NCBI GenBank assembly: GCA_029216955.1
Contig: JANAVB010033216.1
Coordinates: 9,360,079 to 9,424,078, forward strand
Direction of reading: 5' to 3'
Source: Iris pallida
Lineage: Eukaryota > Streptophyta > Magnoliopsida > Asparagales > Iridaceae
DNA length: 64,000 nucleotides
A program made the position numbers and the translations under genes. Shown here piece by piece: positions 57,201 through 64,000 of the stretch; position 1 is the first letter of the stretch; each line of letters opens with the position of its first letter. Under the pieces are notes generated by a model. That model ran no database searches and was not told the DNA's origin. It worked only from the letters and a program-made list of their open reading frames with translations.

Positions 57201-58272
57201 TGCACAAGCTTGCGATATGTCCAAGATACTCTATCAAACCTTGTCTAAATCTTACCAAAATACATGTGCATGCCTAAAATGATAATTAGAAGCTAACTAG
57301 AGTGGTATCTTGCTAGTATAATATATCATGTGGAATGTGACATTTTGTGACAAATGTAGGAGGAGTAAAACCCCTAAGTTGACCTCGTGTCCTAGTGTAA
57401 CATGACACAATCTATTAGTACCATTTGTGGACACATTTCTAGCCAGACACATTATTCACATGTCTACCTAATCTATCAAACCAAATGACAAACACTTGGT
57501 GTACCATTCTCGGATTTTCCCAAAAATGGCATAAAAAGTCTATATAACTTCTAGCAACATGGTCATTAGAGCCATGTTCTTCCTCTTATGGGTACCCCAA
57601 GTCTATGGGTGAGTTTTCTAATGATGCATGCATGAAGTAGTGTCTAAACATAGGGAAAAGTCTAGTAGTATACCTAATAGGACATGGATTTCCAATGTAG
57701 CACCCAAGGTGGACACAAGGAAGAAGTTGGACACAACCCTCAAGCCAAATAGCCTCATCTTCTTGTGTTCCTTGGCTCCCAAGCTCCTTGGCTCCTTGTA
57801 TGAAGAATAATAGAAATTTGAGGGTAATTTTTTTGGAGGAATGAATGGGTTTTAGGAAGAGCACCAAAACTATGGTTTTGAGCTCCAAAATGAAGAAGTG
57901 GAAGATTGAAACCTCTCTCCGAATGTGGCTGGTCATATGAGCCCCAATCTCCTATTGAAAGGTCCATAATGTCCCTCTAGGTTTTCATGAAGGTTTGGTT
58001 AACCTATGGAATCTTCTATCCTAAGTTGGTAATTAGTTCTATTTCTCTTCATGACTTATTATGACTTAAATAAAGTCTAATTGTGAATAACCTAAAATGT
58101 AGGTCCAAGTGTCATGACAAATCCAAATAGGTTCACTAACTAAGGATCGAATGGATAGGATAGTCTACTAATAAATGTAACCGTTATATATAATTAATTA
58201 AATAAATATATAAACTATATAATAAATTTAAAATAACAAAAATACCCATATCTGGAAATATGGTAGTGCCAA
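54287..58272 (-). repeat. Element F, left (3') LTR, minus strand
   Basis: About 4 kb, bounded on the right by a purine tract and the phrase GAGGACAAAATTTTTATAAGG (58275-58310, minus strand). It shares landmark phrases with the other minus-strand LTRs: GTCAGGATTGGAGCG at 54568-54582 (compare 60573) and a CCCGACTAGTACTC stretch at 54980 (compare 60943). The left end appears truncated by LTR1. It holds a degenerate CTAGGTCA repeat (55357-55620) and a CTGTGCAGG-rich stretch (56180-56740). The open frames at 56230-56878 are not genes. Confidence 0.55.
56180..56740. repeat. Cluster of CTGTGCAG / CTGTACAG words in the element F LTR
   Basis: Roughly fifteen dispersed words of the form CTGTGCAG, CTGTACAGG, CCTGTGCAA or TGTACACAGG in 560 bases, in a GC-richer island of an AT-rich LTR. 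CTGTACAG is a perfect palindrome. Spacing is irregular, so it is not a simple tandem repeat. Confidence 0.6.
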
Positions 58273-59094
58273 TCTTACCCCCTTATAAAAATTTTGTCCT
58301 CAAAATTTTAAAGATGGTCGTACTCTGTTTAGGTCAAACCCCCAGCAATTATAGTTCAAAAAATCTATTTAAATAATATACATAATTATGGTCCTACTGG
58401 TCGTGATATCACAGTCTCAATCTGGGTCACTATACTATCTACCACAACATGAAAACAATTTAAGAGGTACTATTAAAGCACACAAGAAGATGGGGAATGA
58501 CAAAAGAAGAACGAAAAGGACAAACCTGCTAACCCATCACCTGTAGCATCGGTCTCCTCGACCGTCAACACAAAAGCCCTGTCCCATTGGGGTATCTCCC
58601 TCTGATGGTGCTGAGCATGATCTTGTGCCACAGGTGGCCTAGCTCCCATTCTCTAGCCTTGTGCTTCACCAAATGGAGGTACAGTAGGGCAATCCCTTAT
58701 CTGATGCATAGCTGGCCTACAAAATAAGTACATATTTAACCTTTTCCTGCAGAAATACCAAGAACGGCCAGGTTTCTTGTAATAGTCGCAAAGAAAAGCC
58801 CGATCTCTCTGCCTTTGGGGCTGCTGCTGAATCGGATTGGCATGTTCACGTCGCTATTCAAAGCCTTTGTATTCAGCTAGTTAATTAATAAAGTGATTCT
58901 TTTGCATAGTGTAATATGTCTCCATCCTTCTTTCGCTACTTATGTATTGAATCAAGACAACTAATTTAGGAATCTATCATCTTGTCTTGTACGAGTGCAA
59001 CTCCAGACACATATGGCATCACACCCCAACGAGGAAGATCGATTCGGGTGAAATCGATACGAGGATGAGTGATTTTCCAGGTCGGGGCATGACA
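58273..59094 (-). pseudogene. Out-of-order gag zinc-knuckle fragment in element F
   Basis: On the minus strand, about 58810-58640 reads LCDYYKKPGRSWYFCRKR and RPAMHQIRDCPTVPP, a decayed pair of zinc knuckles with the IRDCP phrase of Del-like gag. It lies downstream of RT sequence, not upstream, so the interior is rearranged. The junction at 59094 has TGTCATGCCCCGACC on the minus strand, which looks like an LTR terminus, suggesting a further truncated insertion. Purine tract at the left end. Confidence 0.45.
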
Positions 59095-59654
59095 AATGGT
59101 AACCCGAGCGAAGATCATTGAAAACACCGAGTCATCTTGTAACTGATCGAACAAGTCGTCTATGTGGATGGATATTTGTTCCGGATGGTGGCTTTATTCA
59201 GCTCTCGGTAGTCAATACACAGACGCATCGACCTATCTTTTTTTACGAATAATACGGACGCTCCCCATGGCGATATACTAGGCCGTATGAATCCCTTATC
59301 GAGCAATTCTTGCTACTAGACCTTGAGGCCTTCATTTGCATAGGCTATTCGATATTGAGCCTTAGAAATCGGTCAGATGAAGGAGAAGGTATCAACGATG
59401 AATTCGATTTCTTGATCGGGTGGCATACCTGGTAGCTCGTCCATGAACACATCAGAGAATTATGCCACAACGTCGGTTTGACCCACGTTTGCACCATCAT
59501 GTCTTGTATCGTGAACGAACACCAAGTATTCTTCACAACCGGAATGTAGCTTCTTCCGAGCAGAAGTTGTCAAGATTATTATGCAAACTGTCGATGCTTG
59601 GCCACACAAGTAGCAGAATTTGGTCTCTCTAGCTAGGCAGAAGGTGACCTTCTT
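59095..59654 (-). pseudogene. pol: Element F reverse transcriptase N-terminal fragment
   Basis: Minus-strand pieces in changing frames: FSDVFMDELPGMPPDQEIEF (about 59480-59420), [17 protein letters not shown], then [19 protein letters not shown] (about 59230-59180), the RT entry of Del/Tekay elements. After LFDQLQDDSVFS it is cut at 59094; the catalytic LDD box is missing. Several stops. It follows the protease at 59655-60002 in the normal order. Confidence 0.75.
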
Positions 59655-60002
59655 TCATACAAAGTCAATACTGGAATTGCAAGAACCGAGCCAATCTATT
59701 TCCAGAATGAGGTCATAGTCCTTAAGATCTGGAACTATCGCATCTAGAGACAATTTTCTAACACTGATATAAATGATTTCCTCTCTATAGCCAAAGTGTG
59801 CAGGTAGTTGCATGCCCAATAATGTGCTAATACTAAGATTAATGCGTAGCGGTGTCATAAGAAAATTGTGTTCTACGACGAAGTCCGTCGATATAAAACT
59901 ATGTGTGGCACCGGAATCAAGCAGTACGCGAGAAGGCTTATTATTAAAGAGTAGTATACCTGTCACGATTATATCTGAGGCAAATGCCTCATCTCGAGTC
60001 AT
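59655..60002 (-). pseudogene. pro: Element F aspartic protease
   Basis: An open 115-residue frame with AFASDIIVTGILLFNNKPSR, catalytic LLDSGATHSFIS (about 59924-59889), and YDLILEIDWLGSCNSSIDF, where the family consensus has GMDWL. Colinear with element A protease ([12 protein letters not shown]). The frame is intact over the domain but isolated from any complete gag or RT. Confidence 0.85.
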
Positions 60003-60151
60003 GGCGTAGACGCCACCCTGGGTATTGGGGCGACGATCTTGGCTATTTTACAGTGCTGGCTAGGGAGCCCTAGCGCTTGTCCTCGGTTCTCTAGACGGTA
60101 TTGTTACCGGGATGCATTTGGGTTCGGTCTCTTGGTTAGGCAGTTTGAACT
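60003..60151 (-). other. Element F leader and truncated gag start
   Basis: Directly inside the right LTR, minus strand. Reads LPNQETEPKCIPVTIPSREPRTSARAP, then passes within about 60 codons into the protease, so most of gag is deleted. No TGGTGGCCC block is present after the LTR, unlike elements A and D. Confidence 0.5.
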
Positions 60152-61391
60152 TGTCACGACCTGGTCCGACTTTTGGGGTACAAGTACGTAGCCAAGTCCA
60201 GCCTACGTTGCAGCATCGGCAGTAGTATGCTACCTTTGATAACATGGACCACAACAAGAACAATGAATACATAACATCCACATCTAAACCGTCAAAGATA
60301 ATATCCACTAGTCTAAATAATAAACTAAATAAAACTGTCAAAATAATTTACTACAACTCAGATAATCTCGGGAAAAAACTGGTAGTAGAAAAGTTAAAGT
60401 AGAGAAACTATAATCCAAAATTATGACCACTAACTAATAGAAAAGCATAAGAAAGAAAATATGCTAATTTGCATTAGTACCATAATCTGGTACGTCAGTA
60501 ATGCCAGTGTCGCCAACATATGCACCATAGACCTCAGGACAGATGACGTCATCTAAAGCTAAAAAATAGTTATCCAGTCAGGATTGGAACAATTTCACCA
60601 TAATACTACACTACATAATTTAATATACATGCATAAAGAAAACAATGACAAGGAAAAACTAACTATATGCATGTCAAGATATGATAAAAAGATTAAAATT
60701 ATAACATCATGACAACATGATAGTAGACTCAATGGAAGTAAAATAAATAAACAACATAGCAACAAGAGATTACGTGCACTATGTGTTTAATAATATCAAT
60801 GTTCAACATGTGGATAGATTAGAAATCAGACAGTCAATACATAAAGTGTATTGACTGAACAAACACTGTAAGATGTCCCATGACCAAATAAACTCTGGGC
60901 TACACTAGGGTACCACATGTCTACTAGTCATATTCTCCCACCCGACTAACTCACAAGTACATGTCCAACACGGCAAACATTAATAATATGATAAACAGTA
61001 AAGATGAGAAACAAAAATAAGACAATAACATGTACATGTACTCTAATGATTCTAACTCTCGTGTACAAGCAGTAATCATGATGAATCTAGAACAGTAAAG
61101 ACAGGAAGTAATAGTAAAAATACGATGTAAAGATATATGCAGTACAAAATAAATGTAATATAATGTCATAGTGAAACTTGCCTGATCTCCTCCCTCTTCC
61201 CGAATTTTTGGAAAAAGTATTTTTTTTATTAGATTTAATTGGGATTTATGGAATTTTTAAATATTTTAATTAAGTAATTAGTATTATGGAAGGCCTTAGT
61301 TATGGTTAAGTTTTGGAGTGCAAGATGACTATGAATGATGTCACGGATAGTGTAGGCATGGGCTTTTGACTAATGTTTTAGCCATGTTAGG

Positions 61392-61540
61392 GAAGGCTTG
61401 TCCATAGCTGTGACCCAACTAGGAAAATCAGTCAAAGTTGCGACTTGACCCCTAGAAAGAATTTAATTAGTCATTTATCAGTATTATGACTTTTAGGAAA
61501 TTCGGTTGTACCAAACTAGTCCGAACTGGACCCAAAATAA
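61392..61540. repeat. 149-bp block duplicated at 63847-63994
   Basis: GGGAAGGCTTGTCCATAGC to GAACTGGACCCAAA, about 97% identical to the second copy. The copies are direct and 2.46 kb apart, enclosing both (TA)n runs and the GC-rich segment. Similarity of the second copy stops within its last bases (CCGGTA at the window end). Confidence 0.9.
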
Positions 61541-61836
61541 GCCCAAGCCTATGTAGACATATAGTGTCACCAAAGACGTCCAGGTAGATATATTTTATAA
61601 GTATATAGTTTGCACCTTATTTTTTATTATCTAATAAATATTTTCTTACTAATTGTTGTATATATAATATAAATGTCAGTTGATACTTAATTGATGTTAT
61701 TATTGGAAAAACTTTTCATAAATAATACTGCAATCTTATATATTATTTTCCAGTTAATTGAGTGTATGCATATAAGACTAATTATTTTATCATTACTTGT
61801 AAATTTTTATAATTTAAATATATATCAATAGGATTT

Positions 61837-61843
<7 letters not shown>

Positions 61844-61925
<82 letters not shown>
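61844..61925. repeat. (TA)n microsatellite, left
   Basis: About 40 TA dinucleotides without interruption, directly before the GC-rich segment. Its shadow frames encode Ile-Tyr runs. Confidence 0.97.
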
Positions 61926-61927
<2 letters not shown>

Positions 61928-63800
61928 CCAAGAAAAAGCAATTTATTGACATAAAAGGAGTGGCTCAAAAAGAGCATTACAGGAAGTACCATAGGCAAAA
62001 AAGCGCAAAAGGCCTTGGTAATTAACGTAGGAAACAGTAATCTAAATAGAAAGCTCAAAAGGTGTGACAGTGAAAATTCAAAATTTTTGCGAAACCAAAA
62101 ATTTGAATTGTATGAGAACAGTTCGTGGGTGGTCAGCCCTTCAGTCGCGCATTCCGAGCACACGCGGGGCCCTAGCGGAATTGGTGGGCGCGTGGCCCGA
62201 GGGTGGTTGTTGTTATTGTTGTTTTTTTTTTGGAACGAGGAGAGGAAAATCGAAATTCAAAAAAGTTCGAATTTCAAAAAGCGAAATACACTGCAGGTGC
62301 ATGGCACAGGGCCCGAGGGCGGGATGGCAGTTGCACTGCCCGAGGCAGGCCCGCCACCCAAGGACGCGCACTGCGCGAGGGGCGTGCCACCCAAGGATGG
62401 CGCGCAGCCTAGTGGGAGAACTGGTGGCAGGGCGGCTCACGGGGACAGGAGCGCCGGCGGAAAGGCCTAGCGGGGGACCAGCGCCGGAGGGGGGCACCGT
62501 CACGGAGTTGGAGGCTCAGCCGAGAAGGAGGAGGGGGGCGACCTCCGTAGGGAGGGGCGGCAGAACAAGAGAGAGGGTGCCGGACCCCTCCCCCTGCGCG
62601 CAGACGGAGCAGAGAGGGGGGGTGCGGGGGAACCGGCAAGGGTTTAGGCCGGCCGGCAGGTAGAGGAAAGGTGGAGAAGGGGGGCGAAGGAACTTAAGGG
62701 AGGGAGAGTTATGTCGAACGGGAGGGAGGAGCCGCCGTGACGTCTCGGCGAGCGCTCCAGGGGGGACGCGGGGAAGGGGTCGACGCGGCGGAGTGGGCCA
62801 AGGCTTCGACGGGAGGGTGCGGGCCGAGGCTTCGACGGGGGAACCAGCAGCTGAGGAGGAGGGGCGGAGCCATTCAAAGAGGAGACCGGGCGGGGAGGGG
62901 GATGGGAGAAGGAGCGGTGCGGGCGCCAGTGGGAGGGAGGGATTGGCTCGACCTCCGGGGGAGGCCGATCATCAGTGAGGGTAGCCGTCGGGCAATAGAC
63001 GGATGGATCGCCGGAGCCCGAAGGATTGGGGGAGTGCAGATCGAGGAGGGAAAGATGGGGGCGGCGTCTCCGTCGGACGCCCTCCCGACGACGAAGCGGG
63101 GGAGGCCGAGGATGAGGGCATCCGCGCGGCCACCAGGGCCCAGGAGGGGACGGGGCCACCAAGGGGGGCTGAGGCAGGGAGGGAGGAAATCGACGGTGGG
63201 TAGAATAAACGAAGGGGCAGCCCAGGGCTGCCAGGGAGGACAGTCGGGGGGCTGAGAGAGGAGGAGGCGGAGTTGGGCCACCGCAGGCCCCTAAGGGCCG
63301 AAGCCGAAGGGGGTAGGTGGCCACCGGCGTCGGGGAGAACACCGACGGGGGAGCCGATGCGGGATGAGGGGAAGGCTCTTCCGCGAGCCCCGAGACAGGG
63401 GCGAGAAGGGAAGGAGAGGCCGCTCCTGCAGCGGCCGGAGCGGGCGCAGGGGGCCACGACGGGGGGTGAACTGCTGAGGACGGTGGAGCGGCGGTGGTGC
63501 GCTCCTGCAGTGCCGAAACAGGGAGATGCTCGTCGGGCGGGGCCGAAATCGAGGGAGGACCTTCCTGCGCCGCGAACGGGGGCGTCGGGTGCGGCGCCGA
63601 GGGAGGAGCCCCCACGGCAAGATAAAGAAATCGACGGTGGGGAAGCCCCCCACTGGTGCAGCGACCAGTCGACCGGCCGACCAAGGGGGGCCCGACGGGA
63701 GTAGCGGCTGCTGTGCGGCGGAGGGCCAGGGGTCGGGCCAAGGAGGCCGGCCGACCAACCGCTCGCCTGCAGAGCGCAAGCGCACGCTGCCATCATCGTG

Positions 63801-63801
<1 letters not shown>
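61926..63801 (-). other. GC-rich TA-flanked segment, possible retroposed insertion
   Basis: Sharply GC-rich from about 62120 to 63800, unlike all surrounding DNA. On the minus strand it ends with an AT-richer tail (62120-61926) containing CAATAAATTGC, a polyadenylation-type signal, just before (TA)n, which hints at a 5'-to-3' minus-strand transcript unit. Overlapping open frames on both strands (365 residues at 62644-63741, 274 at 62972-63796) are Pro/Arg/Ser low complexity, as GC-rich DNA gives by chance, and I see no domain. It could be a LINE-like or captured fragment; unproven. Confidence 0.4.

Positions 63802-63847
<46 letters not shown>
63802..63847. repeat. (TA)n microsatellite, right
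   Basis: About 23 TA dinucleotides, followed immediately by the second copy of the 149-bp block (GGGAAGGCCTGTCC). The block in its first copy is preceded by TTA, so the junction shares TA. Confidence 0.97.
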
Positions 63848-63850
<3 letters not shown>

Positions 63851-64000
63851 AAGGCCTGTCCATAGCTGTGACCCAACTAGAAAAATCAGTCAAAGTTGCG
63901 ACTTGACCCCTAGAAAGAATTTAATTAGTCATTTATCAGTATTATGACTTTTAAGAAATTCGGTTGTACCAAACTAGTCTGAACTGGACCCAAACCGGTA

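Larger units (their letters stand above)
60152..64000 (-). repeat. Element F, right (5') LTR, minus strand, runs off the window
   Basis: Left boundary TGTCACGACCTGGTCC on the plus strand, that is, LTR end GGACCAGGTCGTGACA on the minus. AT-rich with the landmark GTCAGGATTGGAAC at 60573. From 61844 on it is disturbed by (TA)n runs, a GC-rich segment and a duplicated block. No gene seen; open frames here are chance. Confidence 0.55.

Noticed and set aside
59040..59094. A complete solo LTR ending at 59094
   Set aside because: GGTCGGGGCATGACA looks like an LTR end (or, on the minus strand, an LTR start), but I could not find the matching other terminus or a target duplication.
61844..61925. Ile-Tyr repeat proteins across the (TA)n tracts
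   Set aside because: Trivial translation of a dinucleotide repeat.
62644..63796. Long minus-strand open frames (365 and 274 residues) and plus-strand frames in the GC-rich segment
   Set aside because: All six frames are long because stops are rare in GC-rich DNA. The products are Pro/Ser/Arg low complexity without a domain, and several overlap on both strands.
1..64000. Host genes, tRNA, rRNA or organellar insertions
   Set aside because: No tRNA cloverleaf, rRNA landmark or recognisable host coding exon was seen on either strand. A search with tRNAscan-SE and Infernal would be decisive.

Overview
This window is nuclear DNA from a flowering plant, almost certainly heterochromatin or intergenic repeat sea: I find no host gene, rRNA or tRNA gene. 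Everything that can be explained is nested Ty3/gypsy LTR retrotransposon. The species cannot be named from the sequence. Evidence for a plant: Tekay/Del-type chromovirus proteins with a terminal chromodomain, Tat-lineage elements with a second (aRNH) RNase H between RNase H and integrase, and an antisense gene with features of the plant mobile domain.

Layout. The oldest layer is a minus-strand Tekay/Del-like family with LTRs of about 4-5 kb. It forms a chain read right to left: LTR1 (54286 to 19674, split by element B), a short gutted interior (19673-18310), LTR2 (18309-13491), a second interior (13490-13243, resuming at 1836-381), then LTR3 (380 to the window edge). Element A, a plus-strand 11.4-kb Tekay/Del element (1837-13237), sits in the gag of the second interior; its 5' LTR holds a 572-bp MULE-type MITE. 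Element B, a plus-strand Tat element of about 16.6 kb without its own insertion, spans 22455-53033 and splits LTR1. Element C, a 14.0-kb Tat element (32312-46312) with a perfect 5-bp target duplication, lies inside B. From 54287 to 64000 is another minus-strand Tekay-like element, F, with a mosaic interior and a GC-rich, (TA)n-flanked segment in its right LTR.

How the parts work together. A, B and C carry gag, protease, RT, RNase H and integrase on the plus strand. All are disabled by stops (mostly CAA/CAG/CGA/TGG to stop where a comparison exists) and frameshifts, so each would need help in trans. By my hand count the LTR pairs of B and C differ by roughly 4-5% and 4%, which agrees with C having landed in B.

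The most interesting content is on the opposite strand of B and C, between integrase and the 3' LTR. Each carries antisense genes with their own TATAAAT boxes. In both elements one of these is spliced: introns have GT..AG ends, good polypyrimidine tracts, and exons that join in phase. The large antisense gene of B (about 51916 down to 47260, four exons) encodes a plant-mobile-domain-like region, a charged linker and a coiled-coil tail. In both elements intron 1 is packed with a short element-specific motif (TGCGCA-type in B, TTTACGC-type in C). The same motif is clustered in that element's LTR, its gag N-terminal region and the stretch just before its 3' LTR. This looks like a cis-motif/trans-factor pairing, possibly analogous to the anti-silencing systems of VANDAL DNA transposons; that function is inference only.
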